Shown here: piece by piece, positions 26,016 through 33,285 of the stretch | Layout: every line of letters begins with the position of its first letter | Position numbering within the stretch: the first letter of the stretch is position 1 | The notes under the pieces: model-generated | What the model saw: only the letters and a program-made list of their open reading frames with translations | Databases searched by the model: none | What the model was told of the DNA's origin: nothing | Program-made: the position numbers and the translations under genes | Assembly (NCBI RefSeq): GCF_018736145.1 | Contig: NZ_CP059997.1 | Coordinates: 7,005,501-7,069,500, forward strand | Reading direction: 5' to 3' | Source: Amycolatopsis sp. CA-230715 | GTDB taxonomy: Bacteria > Actinomycetota > Actinomycetes > Mycobacteriales > Pseudonocardiaceae | DNA: 64,000 bases

Positions 26016-26672
26016 CTAACTGAGCAGGCACAGCTCGCCGACCACGGCCGCGGTGCGCGGGCCGAGGCCGAGGTTCCGCGCGAGCGCGAGATCGTCCGCG
26101 GTGTCCACGTCGCTGCGCAGCGAGGGCGCCGTCACGCCCAGCGCGACGGCGCCGGAAGCCACGTGCGCGCTCGCGGATCCTTCGCCGAACCGCGGTTCGA
26201 GCTCGCCGCCGGCCGAGGACAGCAGCAGCGTCGTGCCGGTGCCCTGGCGGTCCGCGGTGAACGCGCGCCTGCCGTCGGCCTCCGCGATGGCGGCGTCGAG
26301 ATCGTCGGAGAGCAGGGACGGCAGGTCGGCCTGGAGCGCGCCGATCACCGCGTGAGGATCGTCACGCCGCAGCGCCTGCGCGCCCTGGCGCAGCGCCGCG
26401 TTGAGCCCGCGTGGTCCGTTTTCGGCCACGATCTCCACGCCGAGCGCACGCAGGGCGACGACCGCGGCCGGGTCCGAAGCCACCACCAGCACCCGCCGCA
26501 CGCGCGCGCTCGCGGTCGCCGCGGCGAGCGTGTCCTCGGCGAGCGCCAGCACCAGCGCCTCGTGGTCACCGTCTCCCGACGGGTAGCCGAGGCCGCCGCG
26601 CAGCCGGGACTTGCCCGCGCGCGGAGGTTTGAGAGGGACGACGAGGTCCACGTCAGCTGCCACGTCACCCAT
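26016..26672 (-). CDS. cofC: Phosphoenolpyruvate/2-phospholactate guanylyltransferase (F420 synthesis)
   Basis: ATG 26672 gives 218 residues, the usual CofC/FbiD length; a longer frame to 26849 lacks family similarity. It begins DVDLVVPLKPPRAGKSRL, with the Lys of the nucleotide loop, and has ARVRRVLVVASD, GLNAALRQGA, IGALQADLPSL and RQGTGTTLLL, all typical of the family. It activates PEP (actinobacteria) or phospholactate with GTP for coenzyme F420. Its place next to ppk matches Rv2983. Confidence 0.92.
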   Translation of the reverse strand: MGDVAADVDLVVPLKPPRAGKSRLRGGLGYPSGDGDHEALVLALAEDTLAAATASARVRRVLVVASDPAAVVALRALGVEIVAENGPRGLNAALRQGAQALRRDDPHAVIGALQADLPSLLSDDLDAAIAEADGRRAFTADRQGTGTTLLLSSAGGELEPRFGEGSASAHVASGAVALGVTAPSLRSDVDTADDLALARNLGLGPRTAAVVGELCLLS

Positions 26673-26785
26673 CTTCCCCAAAACGTGGCCTTCGCGCCGC
26701 CAGGCCACCCTTCCTTTACCCTCGCCGGGGCACAAGGGCAGGATCAACGGGATCGGCACGAGCCGGGGAAAACCGAGGAGGAGTC

Positions 26786-27535
26786 TTGGCGAGGCGTGAG
26801 AAGGGCGGGTTCTGGGTCGGCGCCGCCGCGGCACTGTTCTATCCGGCAACCGCGATCGGCAAACGTGTCTACCGGAACAAGGAGCGCATCCCCCGGCAGG
26901 GGCCCGCGCTGCTGGTGCTGAACCACGTGTCGCATATGGATCCCGCCGTGGACGCGGTGTTCGTGCACCGGCAGAAGCGGGTGCCGAGGTTCCTCGCCAA
27001 GGAGAGCGTCGCCACCGCGCCGATCTTCGGCAAGATCTTCCTCGGCTCGGGCGGTATCCCGGTGTACCGGGGTTCGGCGAGCGCGGGCGACAGCCTCCGC
27101 GCGGCGCACCAGGCCCTGCGCGAGGGCAAGATCGTGGTGATCTACCCCGAGGGCACCATCACGAAGGACCCCGACGGCTGGCCGATGCGCTCGTTCACCG
27201 GCGCCGCGCGCCTCGCGCTGGAGAACGACGTTCCGGTCATCCCGATCGCGCGGTGGGGAACCAACGAGATCTTCAACGGCTACACCAAGAAGTTCCGGCC
27301 GTTCCCGCGCAAGACGGTCACGCACCTGGTCGGCGAGCCGATCGACCTGTCGGAGTTCCGGAACGGGAACACGCGCAGCGCGTCCGGGCTGCGGAAGGTC
27401 ACCGACGTGATGATGGGCGAGATCGTGGCGCTGCTCGCGGAGATCCGGGGCGAGCAGCCGCCCGCCGGGGTCGGGGAAAGCTCGGAGAAGGCCGATTCCG
27501 ACGACGTGGACCTCGGCAAGGCGGACGAGAGCTGA
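26786..27535 (+). CDS. plsC: 1-acyl-sn-glycerol-3-phosphate acyltransferase
   Basis: TTG 26786 has GAGGAGGAG 5 nt upstream and gives 249 residues. The acyltransferase motifs are NHVSHMD (NHX4D) near residue 46, GIPVYRG and the YPEGT block, with VPVIPIARWG behind. A hydrophobic N-terminal segment (FWVGAAAALFYP) suggests membrane association. The stop overlaps the gpsA start by one base (TGATG), so the two phospholipid-precursor genes form an operon. Confidence 0.93.
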   Translation: MARREKGGFWVGAAAALFYPATAIGKRVYRNKERIPRQGPALLVLNHVSHMDPAVDAVFVHRQKRVPRFLAKESVATAPIFGKIFLGSGGIPVYRGSASAGDSLRAAHQALREGKIVVIYPEGTITKDPDGWPMRSFTGAARLALENDVPVIPIARWGTNEIFNGYTKKFRPFPRKTVTHLVGEPIDLSEFRNGNTRSASGLRKVTDVMMGEIVALLAEIRGEQPPAGVGESSEKADSDDVDLGKADES

Positions 27536-28551
27536 TGGCGGTCGACGTCCAGCGCGTCACCGTGCTCGGCGCCGGGTCGTGGGGCACCGCGTTCGCGAAG
27601 GTGCTCGCGGACGCGGGCCGCGACGTCACGATGTGGGCCAGGCGAGCCGAGATCGCCGCCGAGATCGCCGCGGAGCACACCAACGGCGGGTACCTGCCCG
27701 GCGTCGGCCTGCCGCCCGGTCTCACCGCGACCTCCGATCCGGCCGAGGCGCTGGACGGTGCCGAGGCCGTGGTGCTGGCGGTGCCCTCGCAGAGCCTGCG
27801 CGCGAACTTGACGTCGTGGAAGGGACTCCTGCCGTCGTCGGCGATCCTGGTGTCGCTGGCGAAGGGGGTCGAACTCGGCACGCTCAAGCGCATGAGCGAG
27901 GTCATTTCGGAGATCTCCGGCGTGCCCGACGGTGACGTGGTCGTGGTCTCCGGGCCCAACCTGGCCAAGGAGATCGCGCACGAGCAGCCCGCCGCCGCGG
28001 TGCTCGCCTGCGCCGACCACGACCGCGCCGTCGCCGTGCAGAAAGCGAGCTTCACCCCGTACTTCCGGCCCTACACCAACACCGACGTCGTCGGCGTCGA
28101 GCTGGGCGGGGCGTGCAAGAACGTCATCGCGTTGTCGTGCGGGATGGCGGCGGGGATGGGGTTCGGCACCAACACGATGGCGACTTTGATCACGCGCGGG
28201 CTCGCCGAAATGGCGCGGCTCGGCGCGAAACTCGGCGCCGACCCGCTGACGTTCGCGGGACTGGCCGGGCTCGGCGACCTGGTGGCCACCTGCTCGTCAC
28301 CGCTTTCGCGCAACCGGTCCTTCGGGGAACGGCTCGGGCGCGGCGACACCCTCGAAGAGGCGCAGCGCGCCGCCGGGGGACAGGTCGCGGAGGGCGTCAT
28401 GTCGTGCTCGTCCATCCGCGAGCTCGCTTCGTCGTTCGGCGTCGACATGCCGATCACCGACGCGATGCACCGCGTCTGCCACGAGGCCGTCGACCCGCGC
28501 CAGGTGGGCGCCGAACTCCTTGGCCGCGAACAAAAACACGAGTGGTCCTAG
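27535..28551 (+). CDS. gpsA: Glycerol-3-phosphate dehydrogenase [NAD(P)+]
   Basis: ATG 27535 shares its first base with the plsC stop; 338 residues. The dinucleotide site GAGSWGTAFAKVLADAG is at the start. It is followed by SLAKGVE, SGPNLAKEI, the active-site region GGACKNVIALSCGMAAG (conserved Lys) and GLAGLGDL. It makes sn-glycerol-3-phosphate, the acceptor for PlsC-type acylation. The conserved neighbourhood known from mycobacteria stops here: no ddl gene follows. Confidence 0.97.
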   Translation: MAVDVQRVTVLGAGSWGTAFAKVLADAGRDVTMWARRAEIAAEIAAEHTNGGYLPGVGLPPGLTATSDPAEALDGAEAVVLAVPSQSLRANLTSWKGLLPSSAILVSLAKGVELGTLKRMSEVISEISGVPDGDVVVVSGPNLAKEIAHEQPAAAVLACADHDRAVAVQKASFTPYFRPYTNTDVVGVELGGACKNVIALSCGMAAGMGFGTNTMATLITRGLAEMARLGAKLGADPLTFAGLAGLGDLVATCSSPLSRNRSFGERLGRGDTLEEAQRAAGGQVAEGVMSCSSIRELASSFGVDMPITDAMHRVCHEAVDPRQVGAELLGREQKHEWS

Positions 28552-28584
28552 CCGCGATTCTCGCAACTCGCGGGCGGGGCGAAC

Positions 28585-28652
28585 TGCCGTGAAGGCCACC
28601 TTGACGGCACTCACTGCCGGCACTCACTGCCGTCAAGGTGGCCTTCACGGCA
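28585..28652. repeat. Perfect 25-bp inverted repeat (GAAGGCCACCTT variant) after gpsA
   Basis: Arms at 28585-28609 and 28628-28652 are exact reverse complements. The 18-nt loop takes part in a 13-mer direct repeat, GGCACTCACTGCC, present twice head to tail. It lies between the convergent gpsA and cysteine-dioxygenase-like genes and shares the AAGG(T/C)NACCTT core with the other repeats. It may serve as a two-way terminator. Confidence 0.88.
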
Positions 28653-28670
28653 TGCTGCCTCACCGGATTC

Positions 28671-29147
28671 CTAGCGGGCGACGGGGCCGGTGAGGGGATC
28701 GAGGTCGTAGGTCCGCATTTCGCGCCCGCCTCGGTAGACGTGCACGGAGATCGCCGGGTCCGGCCCGTCGTTGCGCACCTGGTGCACGTAACCGGGCCCG
28801 AACACCCGCGACTGGCCCGCGGTCAGCGAATGGACCTCGGTGACCACCCTGCCGTCCGGGGCGCGCCTGCCGACCGTTTCCGTCAGCAGGCCGCTGACCA
28901 CCGTGAACGCGCCGGAGGAGTGGGCGTGGTCGTGCAGGTCGGTGTGCTGGCCCGGCAGCCAGCTCATGAGCCAGATCTCCTGCTCCCCGTCCGAGGAGAC
29001 GAGTGCGGAGAACCGCTCGTCGGGGTCGTAGCGGAGCAGGCCGCGCCAGCGGTCGCGGTCGGCGGCGAATTCGAGCGCGACCCGGACCGGGTGGCGCAGG
29101 GCGGGGTTTTCGGTGGTGACAAGCGTGTTGTCGGGAACGGCGAACAT
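28671..29147 (-). CDS. Cysteine dioxygenase family protein (CDO-A)
   Basis: ATG 29147, with GAGG 7 nt upstream, gives 158 residues. It has the cupin metal site of type I cysteine dioxygenases: His72 and His74 in TDLHDHAHSSGAF and His122 in GPGYVHQVRN. The cupin core EIWLMSWLPGQHT precedes it. The family oxidises cysteine (or a related thiol) to its sulfinate in the cytoplasm. It is the last gene of a leftward group with a rhodanese and a second such protein, and a cysteine-rich leader ORF lies 46 nt upstream. Confidence 0.87.
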   Translation of the reverse strand: MFAVPDNTLVTTENPALRHPVRVALEFAADRDRWRGLLRYDPDERFSALVSSDGEQEIWLMSWLPGQHTDLHDHAHSSGAFTVVSGLLTETVGRRAPDGRVVTEVHSLTAGQSRVFGPGYVHQVRNDGPDPAISVHVYRGGREMRTYDLDPLTGPVAR

Positions 29148-29193
29148 GCGATGTCCTCGTGAAGGAGAAGGGTCGACGGGCCGGGGCTGGGGT

Positions 29194-29349
29194 TCACCGA
29201 CAACAGCGACAGGACGCGCACGAAACCGGGCGGGAGGACCCCCGCCGCACGGTCACCTGGTGCGCGAACATGCGACAAGCAGACCAGCCGAAGCCTGCCA
29301 GGTCAACCCGTCCCAGCCCGTGAGCGGGATACGAGTACTGCGCGAGCAC
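29194..29349 (-). CDS. Candidate cysteine-rich leader peptide upstream of CDO-A
   Basis: A 51-codon ORF starts at GTG 29347-29349 just behind AAAGGTGAGG and lies entirely between the rhodanese stop and CDO-A. It carries GRVDLAGFGWSACR, close to the (H/R)(V/I)DL...SA.CR pattern of short leader peptides before actinobacterial sulfur genes, and it ends VSCASCRCCR-stop. Four Cys codons in the last eight sense codons, 46 nt before the CDO-A start, would let ribosome stalling report the Cys-tRNA supply. The peptide is longer than most known leaders, and its expression is not shown. Confidence 0.58.
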   Translation of the reverse strand: MLAQYSYPAHGLGRVDLAGFGWSACRMFAHQVTVRRGSSRPVSCASCRCCR

Positions 29350-29398
29350 GAATCCTCACCTTTCGTGAGCGGACAAGGAGTCCACAGTGCACTGTCGA

Positions 29399-29791
29399 TC
29401 AAGGCACGGCTGCTGAGGGACCGTCCTGAGTGGGCAGCCCGGCCGCCTTCCACGCGCGGTAGCCGCCGTCGAGATCGGTGGCGCCGGCCAGGCCGAGCCG
29501 CTTGAGATCCGCGGCCGCGAGGCTGGAGGCGTAGCCCTCGTTGCACATCACGACGACGCGCAGATCGGGCCGGACTTCGGGGAGCCGGTGCGCGCTCGCC
29601 GGATCGAGCCGCCATTCGAGGTGGATGCGCTCCACCACGACCGAGCCGGGGATTTCCCCTTCCGCGGCGCGATTCGCCTCCGGCCTGATGTCGACGATCA
29701 GCGCGCCGTCGTCCTGCAGTGCCTTCGCCGCCGCGGGCCCCACTCTGTCCAAAGTGGACCGAGCAGAGTCCAGGAACTCGTTGATACTCAC
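29399..29791 (-). CDS. Rhodanese-like sulfurtransferase
   Basis: GTG 29791 overlaps the stop of the second CDO gene as GTGA; 130 residues. It is a single rhodanese domain: LIVDIRPEANRAAEGEIPGSV, then the active-site loop VVMCNEGYASS with Cys83, then DLDGGYRAWKAAGLP. It probably carries persulfide sulfur from or to the cysteine-catabolic partners encoded with it. Confidence 0.9.
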   Translation of the reverse strand: MSINEFLDSARSTLDRVGPAAAKALQDDGALIVDIRPEANRAAEGEIPGSVVVERIHLEWRLDPASAHRLPEVRPDLRVVVMCNEGYASSLAAADLKRLGLAGATDLDGGYRAWKAAGLPTQDGPSAAVP

Positions 29792-30333
29792 GGCCGCACG
29801 ATAGCGGGCAGCGGCGGGATCTCCGACGGCACGTCGCGCAGGCTCTCGTAGTCGCGGGTCGGCACCAGCGGCGGGGAGTAGGCGTGCACGCTCGCCGCCG
29901 GTCCGCTGCCCGCGCCGGTCACCTGATGCGCGCGGCCCGCGCCGAACCCGAGCCCGTCGCCCGCGGTGTGGTGCCGGTCGCGGATCGGGCCGCCGGGGTA
30001 GCGGTACTGCTCGTCCAGTTCGCCGAGCAGCACGGTGAACGAGCCCGAAGCGCCGCCGTGGTCGTGCGGTTTCGTGTGCTGGCCGGGTAGCCACGACAGC
30101 AGCCACAGCTCGACGCCGTCGGTCAGCCCGAGCCGCGCCCACCACCGCTGCTCCTCGTCGTAGCGGACGAGGCCGTGCAGTTCGGGGGCGAGGTCGGCGG
30201 CGACCGTCTTGGTCAGGTCGACGAGTTCGCGCGGTGTCCACAGGAGCCGCTCGGGGTGCAGGAGCCCGGCGAGCGCGGACTCCGTGACCTGGGGGTGGAC
30301 TTCCAGATCGGGGCGGGCGATGGACTGGGTCAT
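29788..30333 (-). CDS. Cysteine dioxygenase family protein (CDO-B)
   Basis: ATG 30333, with AGGAG 8 nt upstream, gives 181 residues; the in-frame extension to 30450 is non-coding in character. Metal ligands are His90 and His92 (TKPHDHGGASGSF) and His136 (AGRAHQVTG). It resembles CDO-A in fold but is diverged and has a longer N-terminus, so the two may use different thiols. A Cys-containing leader ORF precedes it. Confidence 0.87.
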   Translation of the reverse strand: MTQSIARPDLEVHPQVTESALAGLLHPERLLWTPRELVDLTKTVAADLAPELHGLVRYDEEQRWWARLGLTDGVELWLLSWLPGQHTKPHDHGGASGSFTVLLGELDEQYRYPGGPIRDRHHTAGDGLGFGAGRAHQVTGAGSGPAASVHAYSPPLVPTRDYESLRDVPSEIPPLPAIVRP

Positions 30334-30422
30334 GACGGGTCTCCTCTGCGACGCGGGTGGTGTCGGGCACACGACGCGACGCGGCCGCGATACCCGCGGC
30401 GAGCGGGCACGGCGAAGAAGGC

Positions 30423-30542
30423 TCAGCGGCCGGGTCGCGTGGTGGTACACCCGCAGGAGGCGACGAGGAGGAGATCGATGGTGCGGTCACGCCAGAGCTC
30501 GCGCCCGAATACGGGCGCCTGCAGCAGCGGTGACCTGATCAC
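30423..30542 (-). CDS. Candidate cysteine-type leader peptide upstream of CDO-B
   Basis: A 39-codon frame from GTG 30542 ends DRTIDLLLVASCGCTTTR, very like the R-(H)-IDL-x-RVAS-x-C cores of leader peptides ahead of actinobacterial sulfur genes. It ends 89 nt before the CDO-B start. No strong ribosome binding site precedes the only in-frame start, so the exact start is uncertain. The conserved-looking core is the main evidence. Confidence 0.55.
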   Translation of the reverse strand: MIRSPLLQAPVFGRELWRDRTIDLLLVASCGCTTTRPGR

Positions 30543-30555
30543 GATCGCGATCGTG
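30540..30555. promoter_or_regulatory. Perfect 16-bp palindrome CACGATCGCGATCGTG
   Basis: It is a perfect 8+8 dyad in the divergent gap between leader/CDO-B and the ABC ATPase gene, overlapping the proposed leader start. It is a candidate operator, though GATCGCGATC-type strings can arise by chance in such DNA. Confidence 0.4.
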
Positions 30556-30625
30556 CCATACGCGCGGCCGCGGCGGTGTCCCGTCTCACGTCCTGGTATC
30601 CGCGACACGGGGGTGCCGCCGAGAC

Positions 30626-31468
30626 ATGATCAACTTCGGTGGCCACAATGGGTTCGTGAGCGAGCCGACGCAGACCGACAACCTTGACGATCTCGTGGTG
30701 CGGATGGCCGGTGTCGGCGTCCGCCGCGGGCGCAACGAGCTTCTCGCCGGCCTCGACTGGGCCGTCGAACTGGACGAGCGCTGGGTGGTGCTCGGCCCGA
30801 ACGGCGCGGGCAAGACCACGCTGCTGCGCCTCGCCGCGGCCGAGCTGCACCCGACCACCGGCACGGTCGACCTGCTCGGTGAACGCCTCGGCCGGGTCGA
30901 CATCTTCGAGCTCCGTCCCCGCATCGGGTTCACCTCGGCCGCGCTGGCCGCCAGGGTCCCCGCCGAGGAGATCGTCCGCGACGTCGTGGTGAGCGCCGGT
31001 TACGCGGTGCTCGGGCGCTGGCGCGAGGTCTACGACACGCTCGACACCGAGCGCGCGGCCGAACTGCTGGGCGCGCTGGGCATCGCCCACCTCGCCGAGC
31101 GGACCTTCGGCACGCTGAGCGAGGGCGAGCGCAAGCGCGCGCTCATCGCCCGCTCGCTGATGACCGACCCGGAGATGCTGCTGCTCGACGAGCCCGCCGC
31201 CGGTCTTGACCTCGGCGGCCGCGAAGACCTCGTCGCCAGGCTGTCCACGCTCGCGCTCGACCCGGACGCCCCGGCGATGGTCCTGGTGACGCACCACGTC
31301 GAGGAGATCCCGCCGGGGTTCACGCACGCGCTGCTGCTGCGCGACGGAAGTGCGGTCGTCTCCGGTCTGATCGACGATGTGCTGACGGCGGAGAACCTGT
31401 CGAAGACCTTCGACCAGGACCTGATGCTCGAACGCTCCGGCGACCGGTTCTTCGCCCGCCGAAGGTGA
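30626..31468 (+). CDS. ABC-type ATPase without membrane partner
   Basis: The protein has 280 residues from ATG 30626; GTG 30656 is an alternative and neither has a clear ribosome binding site. Motifs are Walker A LGPNGAGKTT, a degenerate Q-loop region (PRIGFTSAAL), signature LSEGERKRALIARSL, Walker B MLLLDEPAAGLD and the switch His (VTHHVEEI). Arg or Thr replaces the usual Gln at the Q-loop. No permease is near, so it may energise an unlinked transporter or be one of the soluble ABC ATPases such as the YlmA/ModF-like type. Confidence 0.88.
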   Translation: MINFGGHNGFVSEPTQTDNLDDLVVRMAGVGVRRGRNELLAGLDWAVELDERWVVLGPNGAGKTTLLRLAAAELHPTTGTVDLLGERLGRVDIFELRPRIGFTSAALAARVPAEEIVRDVVVSAGYAVLGRWREVYDTLDTERAAELLGALGIAHLAERTFGTLSEGERKRALIARSLMTDPEMLLLDEPAAGLDLGGREDLVARLSTLALDPDAPAMVLVTHHVEEIPPGFTHALLLRDGSAVVSGLIDDVLTAENLSKTFDQDLMLERSGDRFFARRR

Positions 31469-31530
31469 TCTCGGCTACCGCCCGGTAGCCTGCGGAGAAC
31501 CAGCTTGCACGGCGTTGGATGGAGGATGGC

Positions 31531-32310
31531 GTGGCAGAGTTCGTGAGTATCGAGGTCGACGCGGGGGTGGGCACGATCCGGCTGGACCGGCCGCCGGTGA
31601 ACGCGCTCAACAACCAGGTGCAGATCGAGCTCGCCGACGCCGCGGCCGAGGTCACCGAACGCGACGACATCCGCGCTGTCGTGCTCTACGGCGGTGAGAA
31701 GACCTTCGCGGGCGGTGCGGACATCAAGGAGATGGCCGCGCGGACCTACGTGGAGGTCTCGACCTTCGGCACCGCGCTGCAGGGCTCGCTGGCCGCGCTC
31801 GCGAACATCCCGAAGCCGACCGTCGCCGCGATCACCGGGTACGCGCTCGGCGGCGGGCTCGAACTCGCGCTCACCGCGGACCGCCGCGTGGCTGGCGACA
31901 ACGTCAAGCTCGGGCAGCCGGAGATCCAGCTCGGCATCATCCCCGGCGCCGGCGGCACCCAGCGCCTCGCGCGGCTGATCGGCCCGAGCAAGGCGAAGGA
32001 CCTGATCTACACCGGCCGTTTCGTCAAGGCGGAAGAGGCGCTCGCGCTGGGCATCGTGGACGAGGTCGTCGCACCGGACGACGTCTACGCCGCCGCGCGC
32101 AAGTGGGCGGCGCAGTTCGCGAACGGCCCCGCGGTGGCGCTCAAGCACGCGAAGGCCGCGATCGACGCGGGCCTCGAGGTCGACCTCGCCACCGGCCTGA
32201 AGATCGAGACGCAGCTGTTCACCGCGCTGTGGGCCACCGAGGACCAGGCGAACGGGATGAAGTCGTTCATCGACAACGGGCCGGGCAAGGCCACGTTCGA
32301 GGGAAAGTGA
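31531..32310 (+). CDS. Enoyl-CoA hydratase/isomerase family protein
   Basis: GTG 31531 is chosen because GGAGG lies 5 nt upstream, whereas ATG 31519 precedes that site; 259 residues. The crotonase fold shows FAGGADIKEM (oxyanion hole), the second oxyanion element GYALGGGLELAL, and the catalytic region LGQPEIQLGIIPGAGGTQRL with the catalytic Glu/Gly positions as in active hydratases. It adds water to 2-enoyl-CoA in beta-oxidation or a related pathway. Its stop overlaps the next gene as GTGA. Confidence 0.93.
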   Translation: MAEFVSIEVDAGVGTIRLDRPPVNALNNQVQIELADAAAEVTERDDIRAVVLYGGEKTFAGGADIKEMAARTYVEVSTFGTALQGSLAALANIPKPTVAAITGYALGGGLELALTADRRVAGDNVKLGQPEIQLGIIPGAGGTQRLARLIGPSKAKDLIYTGRFVKAEEALALGIVDEVVAPDDVYAAARKWAAQFANGPAVALKHAKAAIDAGLEVDLATGLKIETQLFTALWATEDQANGMKSFIDNGPGKATFEGK

Positions 32311-33284
32311 GCACGGACGTGACCGACCCGGCACCGAACCCGCACGCCTCCGAAGAAGAGGTCAAGGCCGCCTACGCCGACCCGAAGCTCGCGAACGTGC
32401 TCTACCACGACTGGGAGGCGGGCACCTACGACGAGAAGTGGTCGATCTCCTACGACGAGCGCTGCATCGACTACGCCACGGACGTGTTCGCCGCCGTCGC
32501 CGGCACCGACGGACAGCCGTACCCGACCGCGATGGAACTGGGCAGCGGCACCGGGTTCTTCCTGCTGAACCTCATGCAAGGCGGGGTGATCAAGAAGGGC
32601 TCGGTCACCGACCTGTCGCCGGGCATGGTGCAGGTGGCGCTGCGCAACGCCGAGAAGCTCGGCCTCGACGTGGACGGCAGGGTCGCCGACGCCGAGCGGA
32701 TCCCGTACCCGGACAACACTTTCGACCTCGTCGTCGGGCACGCGGTGCTGCACCACATCCCGGATGTGCCCGCCGCGTTCCGCGAGGTGCTGCGCGTGCT
32801 GAAGCCGGGCGGCCGGTTCGTCTTCGCCGGTGAGCCGACCAAGATCGGCGACACCTACGCCCGCAAGCTCGGCCAGTTCACCTGGTTCCTCACCACGAAC
32901 GTGACGAAGCTGCCCGCGCTGCGCGGCTGGCGCCGTCCGCAGGAGGAACTGGACGAGTCCTCCCGCGCCGCCGCGCTGGAGGCCGTGGTCGACATCCACA
33001 CGTTCGACCCCGCCGATCTCGAGGCGAAGGCGCGCGGTGCCGGTGCGCAGGACGTCCGCGCGGTCACCGAGGAGTTCGCCGCCGCGCTCGCGGGCTGGCC
33101 GATCCGGACCTTCGAAGCCGCCGTGCCGCAGGAGAAGCTGACCGTCCGGTGGCGCCTGTTCGCCTACAAGCTGTGGCTGCGGCTGTCCGCATTGGACAAG
33201 AAGGTGCTGGCGAAGGTGCTGCCGCGCGAGCTGTTCTACAACGTGATGATCACCGGCACCAAGCCGCCGGTCAGCTCCGACTGA
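32307..33284 (+). CDS. SAM-dependent methyltransferase, class I
   Basis: GTG 32307 overlaps the hydratase stop; 325 residues. Motif I MELGSGTGFFLLNL, acidic motif VTDLSPGMV, VADAERIPYPDNTFDLVVGHAVLHHI and the post-motif VLRVLKPGGRFVFAGEP define a UbiE-like fold. The C-terminal 100 residues are helical and basic (VRWRLFAYKLWLRLSALDKK). The substrate cannot be named. The coupling to a crotonase hints at a lipid or CoA-linked small molecule, but this is inference. Confidence 0.88.
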   Translation: MSTDVTDPAPNPHASEEEVKAAYADPKLANVLYHDWEAGTYDEKWSISYDERCIDYATDVFAAVAGTDGQPYPTAMELGSGTGFFLLNLMQGGVIKKGSVTDLSPGMVQVALRNAEKLGLDVDGRVADAERIPYPDNTFDLVVGHAVLHHIPDVPAAFREVLRVLKPGGRFVFAGEPTKIGDTYARKLGQFTWFLTTNVTKLPALRGWRRPQEELDESSRAAALEAVVDIHTFDPADLEAKARGAGAQDVRAVTEEFAAALAGWPIRTFEAAVPQEKLTVRWRLFAYKLWLRLSALDKKVLAKVLPRELFYNVMITGTKPPVSSD

Positions 33285-33285
33285 G

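Noticed and set aside
30540..30555. Assigning the 16-bp GATCGCGATC palindrome as a firm operator
   Set aside because: GATC/CG-rich palindromes of this sort occur by chance in such DNA and no copy was seen elsewhere in the window; kept only as a low-confidence site.
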